Origin: CAYRPN01 sp964426135
GTDB taxonomy: Bacteria > Planctomycetota > Phycisphaerae > Phycisphaerales > Phycisphaeraceae
DNA: 7,464 nucleotides
Assembly (NCBI GenBank): GCA_964426135.1
Contig: CAYRPN010000196.1
Coordinates: 1 to 7,464, forward strand
Direction of reading: 5' to 3'
The position numbers and the translations under genes were made by a program. A model generated the notes under the pieces. The model had not been told where the DNA came from. It was given only the letters and a program-made list of their open reading frames with translations, and searched no databases. Of the stretch, positions 1-4,606 are shown piece by piece; the stretch's first letter is position 1; every line of letters begins with the position of its first letter.

Positions 1-31
1 TTCAGGGCATACGGAAGAAGTGTGCCTTGAA
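1..31 (+). repeat. Hairpin repeat, copy 1 (TTCAGGGCAT / GTGCCTTGAA)
   Basis: TTCAGGGCAT (1-10) and GTGCCTTGAA (22-31) can form a 10-bp RNA stem with two G-U wobbles and an 11-nt loop. Both arms recur base for base at 678-687 and 693-702 with a 5-nt loop. The element ends 17 nt before the chosen start of the first gene, so it would sit in that gene's 5' leader. The left edge of the window may cut off more of the stem, since copy 2 extends two further pairs. Arms conserved with a variable loop suggest an RNA or protein-binding element. Function unknown. Confidence 0.5.
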
Positions 32-48
32 CACGGGAAAGGATGAAC

Positions 49-402
49 ATGAACATGCAAGAACGCGCCCTTGAAAGGCGCAAAGCCCTTGGTCTGGGTC
101 CGGCGGGTCCGGCCCGGATAGTGGCGACCCGGATTGAAAGCCGGGAGTGGCAGGACGAGCAGGCGAAGAGCCTGGCACTGAAAGCGTCCCTGGAGCGAGA
201 CCGGCTTTTGCGTAAGGCCGGGCTTATTGGGGGTCCGGCTTACATGAAAGGACCGCCCGTTGAAAGGTATGGGCGTAGTCACGGGCAGATGCGTGCCGGG
301 AAGGTGCTGCACCGTCCCGTCGAGGAGTCCGGGAAGGTTTTCGGCGGGCAACTGGTGTGCAACATCACCGGTCGCCGGATTTTCTCAGCGACTTCTCAAT
401 AG
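49..402 (+). CDS. Hypothetical basic protein, 117 aa
   Basis: I do not recognise this protein. Three in-frame ATGs lie at 43, 49 and 55. The AAAGG at 38-42 abuts the first and is 6 nt from the second, so 49 is the best-placed start. The N-terminal half is rich in Arg, Glu and Lys and probably helical (QERALERRKALG, then EWQDEQAKSLALKASLERDRLL near residues 35-55). The C-terminal half is Gly/Arg rich with one Cys. There is no signal peptide or membrane segment. It is followed by a long non-coding, structured stretch, so it may end a transcription unit. Codon use resembles the neighbouring G-rich genes. The existence of the gene is likely; its function is unknown. Confidence 0.65.
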   Translation: MNMQERALERRKALGLGPAGPARIVATRIESREWQDEQAKSLALKASLERDRLLRKAGLIGGPAYMKGPPVERYGRSHGQMRAGKVLHRPVEESGKVFGGQLVCNITGRRIFSATSQ

Positions 403-442
403 ATGCGCCGAAACGGCACACACTAAAACATGTGCTTTCCGG

Positions 443-475
443 CCCTTTTTTGGCCTTCGACATGGCAAGAAAGGG
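443..475 (+). other. Imperfect hairpin
   Basis: CCCTTTTTTGGCC (443-455) can pair with GGCAAGAAAGGG (464-475). This gives twelve base pairs, one of them G-U, with one bulged G and an 8-nt loop (456-463). The U-run lies in the 5' arm, so on the plus strand this is not a standard terminator. It sits just upstream of the SD of the 13-codon ORF and may be part of a structured leader. Confidence 0.4.
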
Positions 476-500
476 TTGAAAACGTCAATAGGAGGGGAAA

Positions 501-542
501 ATGTATAAGCCTAAAACCCCAATGTTTTGGGCTTTGCGTTGA
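501..542 (+). CDS. Possible 13-aa leader peptide
   Basis: AGGAGG at 490-495 lies 5 nt before ATG 501, one of the strongest ribosome sites in the window, yet the frame stops after 13 codons (MYKPKTPMFWALR). The ORF contains an 11-bp hairpin (507-534), and its stop lies inside the first of three repeated dyads. A short ORF with strong initiation and an internal hairpin is the layout of a leader peptide or attenuator, but there is no run of identical codons pointing to an amino acid signal and no structural gene directly follows. It could equally be the fossil start of a truncated gene. Confidence 0.3.
   Translation: MYKPKTPMFWALR
507..534 (+). other. Hairpin inside the 13-codon ORF
   Basis: AAGCCTAAAAC (507-517) pairs with GTTTTGGGCTT (524-534) over 11 bp with one wobble around a 6-nt loop. 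Only TTTG-like sequence follows, not a T-run, so I do not call it a terminator. Ribosomes on the 13-codon ORF would melt it, which makes a translation-coupled switch conceivable. Confidence 0.45.
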
Positions 543-617
543 AATCACGCAACGGTCAACCGGAAAATGCGTGAAAATGACGCAGGAGTTGGCCTGGAAA
601 TGCGTGAAAAAGACGCC
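534..617. repeat. Three dyads at exact 33-bp spacing
   Basis: The dyads are TTGCGT-N7-ACGCAA (534-552), TGCGT-N7-ACGCA (568-584) and TGCGT-N7-ACGCC (601-617), with centres at 543, 576 and 609. The 7-nt cores are alike (TGAAATC, GAAAATG, GAAAAAG), and CGGAAAA or TGGAAA precedes copies 2 and 3. The sequence therefore behaves as a degenerate 33-bp direct repeat, each copy with its own two-fold symmetry. An array like this suits cooperative binding of a dimeric protein (operator or iteron). The multiple end-repeats of IS21-type insertion sequences are an alternative, but no transposase gene is present. Confidence 0.55.
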
Positions 618-675
618 TGGGGGCGCAGGGTTAGCTTTTTCTGGACGTTCCCGGACGTTTGAAAGGTTGGGAATC

Positions 676-704
676 ATTTCAGGGCATGTAAAGTGCCTTG
701 AAAT
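676..704 (+). repeat. Hairpin repeat, copy 2
   Basis: ATTTCAGGGCAT (676-687) and GTGCCTTGAAAT (693-704) form a 12-bp stem with two G-U wobbles around the loop GTAAA. The inner 10-nt arms are identical to copy 1 at 1-31. It lies about 70 nt upstream of the gene starting at 778. No T-run follows, so it is not an intrinsic terminator. Confidence 0.5.
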
Positions 705-777
705 GGCTTCCAGCGTGGTGCTGGGGCGGTGGCTTTAAGCAGGCGTGCCACGGAAAACGCCAGAAAGAGGGTAGATT

Positions 778-948
778 ATGACGATTGAAAAAGGGTCCGG
801 TTGGGTTTGGCTGTTGGTTGGCTGGACGTCGGTGCAGGTTAACTACCTGCGCCCGGATTGGGCGAAAGCGGCGAAGATGCCGCTACTGGACGTTCGCAGG
901 AACGTCCCGACGGCGGATTGGAGACGCCGGTATCAGTCCGGCGAGTAA
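778..948 (+). CDS. Hypothetical Trp-rich small protein, 56 aa
   Basis: ATG 778 is preceded by AGAGGG at good spacing, and the frame runs 56 codons to TAA 946-948, six bases before an intrinsic terminator. Residues 9-24 are hydrophobic with three or four Trp (GWVWLLVGWTSVQV), possibly a membrane-associating segment. The remainder is basic, ending in an Arg-rich stretch (DWRRRYQ). The 3' part contains a perfect 8-bp inverted repeat, GGACGTTC/GAACGTCC (888-907). I do not recognise the family. A longer overlapping frame that reads through the terminator has no ribosome site and is rejected. Confidence 0.6.
   Translation: MTIEKGSGWVWLLVGWTSVQVNYLRPDWAKAAKMPLLDVRRNVPTADWRRRYQSGE
888..907. other. 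Perfect 8-bp inverted repeat within a gene
   Basis: GGACGTTC (888-895) and GAACGTCC (900-907) are perfect complements around a GCAG loop. The GGACGT core also occurs at 643, 653 and 824. It may be a protein-binding dyad or an mRNA hairpin about 45 nt ahead of the terminator. No T-run follows. Confidence 0.4.
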
Positions 949-953
949 AACCC

Positions 954-981
954 GCCCGTCCCGAAAAGGACGGGCTTTTTT
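954..981 (+). terminator. Intrinsic terminator
   Basis: GCCCGTCC (954-961) and GGACGGGC (968-975) form a perfect 8-bp GC-rich stem with a CGAAAA loop, followed at once by six T (976-981). It closes the gene ending at 948. The next gene starts only 28 nt downstream with no visible promoter between, so partial read-through or a promoter overlapping the terminator is implied. Confidence 0.85.
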
Positions 982-1009
982 GTGCCCTGAAAGGGGCGGA
1001 AAGGAGTGC

Positions 1010-1174
1010 ATGAAACCCGAGAGCAAAGAGCCGGGAGTCCGGTTTGCTATGCGGTTCGCCCGTCTTGCAAAGGCGAGAGGGGATGATGGGACGGTTAAGG
1101 TGTGGGTGCAGATTGCCCGGAAGATCGGGCGCGGGATTCGGGCGTTGGAAGCCCGGTGGAGGATTACGGCATGA
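1010..1174 (+). CDS. Hypothetical very basic small protein, 54 aa
   Basis: GGAAAGGAG ends 3-4 nt before ATG 1010, a strong ribosome site that fixes the start and rules out upstream starts running through the terminator. The protein is rich in Arg and Lys with few acidic residues after residue 27, and its C-terminal half looks helical and amphipathic (VWVQIARKIGRGIRALEARW). Nucleic-acid or membrane binding would fit such a composition, but this is inference. The stop overlaps the start of the next gene as ATGA (1171-1174), so the two are probably translationally coupled. Family not recognised. Confidence 0.65.
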   Translation: MKPESKEPGVRFAMRFARLAKARGDDGTVKVWVQIARKIGRGIRALEARWRITA

Positions 1175-1335
1175 AAGACAACGGAGATAAGTGGGAGGAT
1201 TTGGCTCCCAAAATGCGAGCGGACAAATTCCGCCGTATGAACGACTGTCCTCCTATTGACTGGGTGGACGTGATTTGGACGATTTTCGCCTTCCAGGCGT
1301 TCGTCCTTGTGGGGTTAGCCCTCTGGTGCCTGTAA
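1171..1335 (+). CDS. Small single-span membrane protein, 54 aa
   Basis: Residues 1-30 are polar and charged. Residues 31-54 form one long hydrophobic segment (WVDVIWTIFAFQAFVLVGLA and on to LWCL) that ends at the stop, so the protein is predicted to be C-tail anchored or single-spanning with the N-terminus probably cytoplasmic. GGTGGAGG lies upstream inside the previous gene, and the ATGA overlap indicates coupling. Small phage membrane proteins include holins, spanin parts and superinfection-exclusion factors. Nothing specific identifies any of these, and the absence of a lysin next to it argues against a lysis cassette. Confidence 0.7.
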   Translation: MKDNGDKWEDLAPKMRADKFRRMNDCPPIDWVDVIWTIFAFQAFVLVGLALWCL

Positions 1336-1340
1336 GGGCA

Positions 1341-1356
1341 TCAGGATGGTTCCTGG
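1341..1356. other. Short hairpin between convergent genes
   Basis: TCAGGA (1341-1346) pairs with TCCTGG (1351-1356) around TGGT, giving six pairs including one wobble. It lies in the 27-bp gap between two convergent genes. Neither strand has a following T-run, so it is at best a weak bidirectional stop. Confidence 0.25.
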
Positions 1357-1362
1357 GGCAAT

Positions 1363-1671
1363 CTAGGAGGTTTGCTGGGCCTTCTGGCGAATCTGTTCGC
1401 CGAGAGATCGGAGGGTTTGAAGGCGGATGCTTCGTTCTTTTGCTGCTCGCGTGGCCTTGACGTGGGTGGCGTGTTTGAAAGCGCGTAGAGCTTCGGCCTG
1501 TTGTTTCTGGACGAGTCCGCGTTTGCGGACGGTATCGAAAACGAGACGTTGGATTTTGCGGTAAAGAATCCAGTCCGCGTCGGAGACGATGCCGACGAGT
1601 TCCGGGGGCATGGGGCGTTCGGGACGTGATCGGGGTGTAAGGACGGGTTCTGGAAACGATTCTAAAGGCAT
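1363..1671 (-). CDS. Hypothetical helical basic protein, possible regulator, 102 aa
   Basis: This is the only gene on the minus strand. The frame has strong C preference at third positions, as real genes on this C-rich strand should. The first 30 residues are Pro-rich (PLESFPEPVLTPRSRPERP). The rest is predicted helical and strongly basic (DADWILYRKIQRLVFDTVRKR, then QKQQAEALRAFKHATHVKAT). There is no SD before ATG 1671, but a good promoter places transcription start at or beside the A of the ATG, so leaderless translation would explain the missing site. An upstream in-frame start at 1743 would span the promoter and also lacks an SD. A DNA-binding regulator of the neighbouring plus-strand run is plausible from position and charge only; no HTH motif is certain. 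Confidence 0.6.
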   Translation of the reverse strand: MPLESFPEPVLTPRSRPERPMPPELVGIVSDADWILYRKIQRLVFDTVRKRGLVQKQQAEALRAFKHATHVKATRAAKERSIRLQTLRSLGEQIRQKAQQTS

Positions 1672-1677
1672 GGGGGA

Positions 1678-1706
1678 ATTGTGGGGGAAAAGATTTCCCG
1701 CGTCAA
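1678..1706 (-). promoter_or_regulatory. Sigma70-like promoter giving a leaderless mRNA
   Basis: Reading the minus strand, TTGACG (1706-1701) is followed after exactly 17 nt by CACAAT (1683-1678), then 6 nt, then ATG (1671). The -35 matches the consensus at five of six positions and the -10 at four of six. The expected start of transcription falls on the start codon itself. Confidence 0.55.
1685..1699. promoter_or_regulatory. Palindromic operator candidate
   Basis: GGGAAA (1685-1690) and TTTCCC (1694-1699) are perfect inverted repeats around AGA, lying wholly inside the -35/-10 spacer of the minus-strand promoter. A bound dimer would block that promoter, and the site is about 43 bp upstream of the plus-strand gene at 1742. 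Autoregulation by the 102-aa product is an inference. Confidence 0.45.
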
Positions 1707-1741
1707 TAACGGCGTGGGGTAACAAAGAAAGGTAAAAACAC

Positions 1742-2125
1742 ATGAAAGCACTGCGTGAAGTGGTGGTTAGTGAGCAGGAAATGCCTGCTCCGGTTAGTCA
1801 GGAAACGGCGCAATCCGCGTTTGCGGACATTTGCGCGAAGTTGCTGGTCATGGGCGACCAGTTTACCCTCAACGGAAAGCCTGCGACGTTGACCCTGAAC
1901 GGGTTGCCGTTGGGGCGGGCGAAGATCACAGTGAAGACGCTGTTGAGCGTCAAGCTGGTTGGGGATGGTGAAAGCATGAGCGTCAAGACGCGGGACTTGG
2001 TTGTGGCCTTGCAGAAAGGGCGGCTGAGTTTCCGGTCGAATGACGGTTTCAGGATGGCGAAGTCCGCGGTTTACCGGGACGTATGCCGTGGTGAGCGGAC
2101 GGCGGGAAAGGTGGTGGCGGTATGA
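1742..2125 (+). CDS. Hypothetical protein, 127 aa
   Basis: First gene of the long plus-strand run. AGAAAGG (1726-1732) precedes ATG 1742 by 9 nt. The protein has a mostly helical N-terminus (to about residue 38), a beta-rich middle with a repeated T-L-N-G pattern (FTLNGKPATLTLNGLPLGRA, residues 41-60), then VKTLLSVKLVGDGESMSVKTRDLVVALQKGRLSF-like strands, and a basic tail. No signal peptide or membrane segment is seen. Its stop overlaps the next start (ATGA 2122-2125). I see no recognisable family. No plus-strand promoter could be identified with confidence between 1672 and 1741. Confidence 0.75.
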   Translation: MKALREVVVSEQEMPAPVSQETAQSAFADICAKLLVMGDQFTLNGKPATLTLNGLPLGRAKITVKTLLSVKLVGDGESMSVKTRDLVVALQKGRLSFRSNDGFRMAKSAVYRDVCRGERTAGKVVAV

Positions 2126-2319
2126 AATGGGTAATACGAAGTCTTGAGAGAGCGAAGTCGAGCGGGTACTTCGCTGCGATTCATGGTTGGACGCCGATGT
2201 ATTACGGCGTTGAAAAGGCGAAGAAATTCGCCACGAAGAAGGAGGCGAAAGAATACGCCATAAAGGAACTGTTCACGACAGCCACCGCGTTTGTGGTGGA
2301 GGCGGTGGAAGCAAGGTGA
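2122..2319 (+). CDS. Small phage-type protein, 65 aa
   Basis: Coupled to the previous gene by ATGA, with AAGGTGG upstream. The layout is an N-terminal strand, a Gly-Tyr-Phe turn, a Trp, then A-K-K-F-A-T-K-K-E-A-K-E-Y-A (residues 33-46). The pattern 'strand, W, AxxFxTxxEAxxYA' is typical of many short phage accessory proteins of unknown role with an alpha/beta fold. The gene after it has a looser version of the same layout (YYLIV...GEYLS..G..W). No enzyme motif is visible. Confidence 0.7.
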   Translation: MKWVIRSLERAKSSGYFAAIHGWTPMYYGVEKAKKFATKKEAKEYAIKELFTTATAFVVEAVEAR

Positions 2320-2323
2320 GCGT

Positions 2324-2497
2324 ATGAAACGATATTATTTAATCGTAAACACGAAAGGAGAGTATCTATCCCATAAAGGGGAGCGATGGACGCGCAAACT
2401 GAAATTGGCTCATATTATGGATTCGCTAAAAACTCCAAGAGAAAAGTGGCTAACTGAAAAATGCTTCGGAGAAACTGTAACTACGGAGGACTGGTAG
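2324..2497 (+). CDS. Small phage-type protein, 57 aa
   Basis: ATG 2324 is preceded by AAGGTGAG, which overlaps the end of the previous gene. An upstream TTG start is possible but lacks an SD. The protein opens MKRYYLIVNTKGEYLSHKGE and continues with RW and a basic helical part (RKLKLAHIMDSLKTPREKW). It resembles the preceding gene's product in general plan and may belong to the same broad class. Function unknown. This stretch is more AT-rich than its neighbours. Confidence 0.65.
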   Translation: MKRYYLIVNTKGEYLSHKGERWTRKLKLAHIMDSLKTPREKWLTEKCFGETVTTEDW

Positions 2498-2498
2498 T

Positions 2499-2741
2499 AT
2501 GAAAACCAAGATTGACGAACTCAAAGAAGTCTTCGCGATTGCGGCGGAATCGCAGCGGATTGGCGAGCAAACTGCCGCGTCGGAGATTGCTCGGTTGCGA
2601 GCCTTGGAAAAGGCGGTTCGTGGTCTGCCGGAAATGATTCGGCAGGCTGTAAGGCATTTGGAACACGCCAAAGTGGGCGGAACTGTTTGCTTGGAAAGTT
2701 ACGCCAGAGCAATCGAGGAAGCACTTAGAAAGGAAACATGA
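2499..2741 (+). CDS. Hypothetical helical/coiled-coil protein, 80 aa
   Basis: GGAGG (2485-2489) lies 9 nt before ATG 2499, which is one base after the previous stop. The sequence is almost entirely helix-forming, with heptad-like hydrophobic spacing (IDELKEVFAIAAESQRIGEQ, then ASEIARLRALEKAVRGLPEM), a GG break near residues 60-61, and a short final helix. A coiled-coil or oligomerising role is plausible. The stop overlaps the next start (ATGA 2738-2741). Confidence 0.7.
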   Translation: MKTKIDELKEVFAIAAESQRIGEQTAASEIARLRALEKAVRGLPEMIRQAVRHLEHAKVGGTVCLESYARAIEEALRKET

Positions 2742-2935
2742 GTGCCTCCCCCTACGAAATAGTCCGGTGCCTGAAACGAGACATCGGGCTTTGCCGGACA
2801 TCAGTGACCTACGCTCAGACCGTGGCCTATTCGGCGCGGCTGAATCCTTGGGCGGATGTGGATATGGCGGAAAACTATGCTCAGGCGGCGGAAATGCTGC
2901 GTGAGGAATTGGCGAGGAAGGAAGTGAACGCATGA
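2738..2935 (+). CDS. Hypothetical helical protein, 65 aa
   Basis: Start ATG 2738, with AAAGGA 6 nt upstream and overlapping the previous stop. It is predicted to be helical throughout, with two Cys in the first 20 residues (C11, C19), an NPWADVDMAENYAQAAEMLR segment, and an acidic/basic end. Its stop is shared with the next start (2932-2935). It is coupled on both sides, so it is probably made in proportion with its neighbours. Family not recognised. Confidence 0.7.
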   Translation: MSASPYEIVRCLKRDIGLCRTSVTYAQTVAYSARLNPWADVDMAENYAQAAEMLREELARKEVNA

Positions 2936-3204
2936 AGGTAGTAATCAACACTTGTTTCGGAGGCTTCGGGCTATCAGAGGCCGCGTATGCCGAACTCGGC
3001 ATAGAATGGGATGGATACGGCTACAGATTCGCGAAGGACAGAACCAACCCGCAACTTGTTGCCGTTGTTGAAAAGCTAGGTAAAGCGGCAAACGGGATGT
3101 GCGCGAAGCTTAAAGTCGTTGAAATCCCGGATGACGTAAAATGGGAAATACAAGAATACGATGGACGAGAGTATGTCCGTGAGGAGTCTCGCGAGTGGTC
3201 GTAA
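2932..3204 (+). CDS. Conserved phage-type protein (KVVINTCFGGFGLS family), 90 aa
   Basis: I recognise this layout as recurring in phage and metagenomic genomes, always without a known function: KVVINTCFGGFGLSEAA (residues 2-18), an R-T-N-P segment followed by LVAVVEKLGKAANG (37-55), AKLKVVEIPDDVKWEIQEYD (58-77), then GREYV and a final R-x-W. The length is typical of the family as I remember it. GGAAGGAAG precedes the start, and the ATGA overlap couples it to the helical protein upstream. It is one of the two best arguments for a phage origin. Existence is very likely; the role is unknown. Confidence 0.85.
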   Translation: MKVVINTCFGGFGLSEAAYAELGIEWDGYGYRFAKDRTNPQLVAVVEKLGKAANGMCAKLKVVEIPDDVKWEIQEYDGREYVREESREWS

Positions 3205-3218
3205 AAAGAAAGGAACAC

Positions 3219-3401
3219 ATGAAAGCATTCAGCATCTTCACCGAGACCGGCGAGTTTTGCGGGACTTGGTATGGTAAAGACGCGGCGACTGTTGCGGAGG
3301 AGCACGGTTGCCGGATCGTCAATTCGTGTCCTGGCTGGGTCTATATGGTCCAGAAAACGGACAATGGGGAAGTCGGGTTGCAAATGAAATGGCTGGATTG
3401 A
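3219..3401 (+). CDS. Hypothetical small protein, 60 aa
   Basis: AAAGAAAGGA lies 4-5 nt before ATG 3219, choosing this start over an upstream GTG/TTG. The protein reads as a small alpha/beta domain: MKAFSIFTETGEFCGTWYG, a helix (DAATVAEEHGC), then VNSCPGWVYMVQK and a final strand. Three Cys (C14, C31, C37) are not in a metal-binding spacing. The stop is followed by CCT and the next start in the motif ATTGACCTATGA. Confidence 0.65.
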   Translation: MKAFSIFTETGEFCGTWYGKDAATVAEEHGCRIVNSCPGWVYMVQKTDNGEVGLQMKWLD

Positions 3402-3404
3402 CCT

Positions 3405-3644
3405 ATGAAAACAACAACACACCTATCATTGCGGGAAATATTCGACCTGGTATGCCGTTCAAAGCCTGGAGTTACGGTAGGCATGACGACTGCCGGGGTT
3501 TACGTGAAGTCTGGTGATCGCTGGGAAGCGGTTGCCTGCGTTATGGTGAACGGCATGATTGCCGTTACTGCGGGAGTTGTGCCTGCGATCAACAATCCGG
3601 CGTTTGAAACGCTGGTGGTGGAAAAGCGGGAGGTGATGGCATGA
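3405..3644 (+). CDS. Hypothetical beta-rich protein, 79 aa
   Basis: Starts 3 nt after the previous stop with no SD. The context is ACCTATGAAAAC, identical to two other genes here. A short helix (LSLREIFDLVC) is followed by alternating strands with many Val, Gly and Thr (GVTVGMTTAGVYVKSGDRWE and AVTAGVVPAINNP). It is mildly hydrophobic but has no clear membrane span. It ends in an ATGA overlap with the next gene. Family not recognised. Confidence 0.65.
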   Translation: MKTTTHLSLREIFDLVCRSKPGVTVGMTTAGVYVKSGDRWEAVACVMVNGMIAVTAGVVPAINNPAFETLVVEKREVMA

Positions 3645-3985
3645 AACTGAAATCAGCATCGTATAAACGGCTGTGGAATCGAGACGAACGCGCCACGGCG
3701 CATTTGGCGGCGATTGCGCGAGTCGATACGATTTGGGGTGGTGCAAGGGCGATGCGCTTGGCTCGCCGGATGGACGCTATGGGTTGCAAAATCAACGCCG
3801 ATGCTGTTGTCGGCGAAGTTTACCGACGGTCAACCGGGAAATGGAGCCACGATCTTGAGGCGTGGGAATGCCCGGAATGCGGAGAGGCGAGACTCGGGCA
3901 GGAGGCTGCACTGGACTGTTGTAATTACGTGAATGAATCTGAATATCAGCCAGAAGAAATCCACACATTCGGTCAGAAAAAGTAA
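3641..3985 (+). CDS. Hypothetical protein with a Cys4 zinc-ribbon-like end, 114 aa
   Basis: GGGAGGTGA precedes ATG 3641, which overlaps the previous stop. The first 65 residues are basic and helical (LWNRDERATAHLAAIARVDT, then GGARAMRLARRMDAMG). Residues 75-94 carry W-E-C-P-E-C-G...C-C (C77, C80, C93, C94), the spacing of a compact zinc knuckle seen at the ends of many phage proteins. The tail is acidic. A nucleic-acid-binding or adaptor role is plausible; metal binding is inferred from the cysteine pattern only. Confidence 0.75.
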   Translation: MKLKSASYKRLWNRDERATAHLAAIARVDTIWGGARAMRLARRMDAMGCKINADAVVGEVYRRSTGKWSHDLEAWECPECGEARLGQEAALDCCNYVNESEYQPEEIHTFGQKK

Positions 3986-3990
3986 AACCT

Positions 3991-4239
3991 ATGAAAACCA
4001 AACTCACAATTATCGGGCTTCTCCTTGCGGGAAGCGTTATTGGCCAGCCGTTGCTTGACCCCACCTTCTCGGTTGGGTTCAAGCGGACGGTGATTGACGG
4101 CGCGAAACTGAACGGGCCTGCGCCTGGAGGCGGGATTCGTCCGTTTAGTGCGCCATTCTACGTCATCACGAATGCGGCGGGCATTAAGACTACGAATGCG
4201 GTTGTCAGCCCGTTGCAGAACTTCCCTAACAAACCATGA
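3991..4239 (+). CDS. Small secreted protein with a Sec signal peptide, 82 aa
   Basis: Residues 1-19 form a textbook signal peptide: two Lys, a hydrophobic core (LTIIGLLLAG), then S-V-I-G before Gln, with predicted cleavage after G18. There is no lipobox Cys. The mature part of about 64 residues is rich in Pro, Gly and Asn (GPAPGGGIRPFSAPFYVITN) with no motif I know. It is the only clearly exported protein here and sits between cytoplasmic-looking genes. The start lacks an SD and uses the ACCTATGAAAAC context. It may be a cell-surface or exclusion factor, or a cargo gene; both are guesses. Confidence 0.7.
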   Translation: MKTKLTIIGLLLAGSVIGQPLLDPTFSVGFKRTVIDGAKLNGPAPGGGIRPFSAPFYVITNAAGIKTTNAVVSPLQNFPNKP

Positions 4240-4451
4240 CTAAATACATGGTCATCTGGAAAGATGGCGACGGAATTCCCAGAGCATGGGGGCAATCGTT
4301 CAACGAGGAGCAGGCGGAGGCGGAGGCTGACGCGCAACTTGTTGAGTATCGGAAAGGCCGCCCGGAATTGACCGGGTGGAAGTGCATAATCAAGACGGTG
4401 GATTACCGGGGGGAATCATTCTCGGTGATTGGAGAGAAGGAGAGAGTATGA
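4236..4451 (+). CDS. Hypothetical phage-type protein, 71 aa
   Basis: Overlaps the previous stop as ATGA and has no SD, so initiation probably depends on coupling; Met5 is an alternative start. The sequence is strand (YMVIWKDGDGIPRAWGQSF), acidic helix (NEEQAEAEADAQLVEYRKGR), then strands around TGWKCIIKTVD. This strand-helix-strand plan with a W-G and an acidic helix matches the small alpha/beta accessory proteins elsewhere in the run. Function unknown. Confidence 0.65.
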   Translation: MTKYMVIWKDGDGIPRAWGQSFNEEQAEAEADAQLVEYRKGRPELTGWKCIIKTVDYRGESFSVIGEKERV

Positions 4452-4606
4452 AATATGACGCACAGGTTCAGGCATCGCATGGAGAGTGGGTGTCGATTTA
4501 CGGACCATTCGATGACAGGGATGACGCTGAGGATGTCGTCGCTATGGCTATCAAAAAGGGAGCGAACCCGCAGGATTTGCGGGTTGTGGAAATGGAGGAA
4601 ACATGA
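4448..4606 (+). CDS. Small acidic phage-type protein, 52 aa
   Basis: ATG 4448 overlaps the previous stop, and a purine-rich GGAGAGAAGGAGAGAG lies before it. The protein has the order strand (YDAQVQASHGEWVSIYGPFD), helix (DRDDAEDVVAMAIKKG), strand (QDLRVVEMEE). The 'GPFDDRDDAEDVV' turn into a helix is a pattern I associate with short phage proteins of unknown role. It is coupled to the next gene by ATGA (4603-4606). Confidence 0.65.
   Translation: MKYDAQVQASHGEWVSIYGPFDDRDDAEDVVAMAIKKGANPQDLRVVEMEET

Larger units (their letters stand above)
403..777 (+). other. 375-bp structured region without an ordinary gene
   Basis: No frame here combines a ribosome site with a plausible protein longer than 13 codons. 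The region holds a long imperfect hairpin (443-475), a 13-codon ORF with a strong SD (501-542) containing a hairpin (507-534), three 33-bp-spaced dyads (534-617), two GGACGTT boxes 10 bp apart (643-649 and 653-659), and the second copy of the window-start hairpin (676-704). No clear -35/-10 pair was found. A regulatory leader, a small RNA, a replication or protein-binding site, or a decayed mobile-element end are all possible. Confidence 0.55.

Noticed and set aside
475..510. Promoter using TTGAAA and TATAAG upstream of the 13-codon ORF
   Set aside because: The two boxes are about 22 nt apart, too far for a standard sigma70 promoter, and TATAAG lies inside the ORF.
534..617. CRISPR array
   Set aside because: Only three degenerate units, no unique spacers between identical repeats, and no cas genes nearby.
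430..738. 102-codon plus-strand frame with 11-residue repeats
   Set aside because: No ribosome site at its start. The periodicity comes from the 33-bp DNA repeat, which gives equal repeats on the opposite strand (423-677). Low-complexity non-coding DNA is the simpler reading.
785..1174. 129-codon plus-strand frame covering two small genes
   Set aside because: Its start has no SD and it reads through a perfect intrinsic terminator at 954-981. ATG 1010 in the same frame has a strong SD, and a different frame (778-948) has its own SD and stop just before the terminator.
2481..3002. 173-codon minus-strand frame
   Set aside because: It lies across three coupled plus-strand genes with SD sites and ATGA junctions, is Pro/Ser-rich as expected of an antisense shadow, and has no SD.
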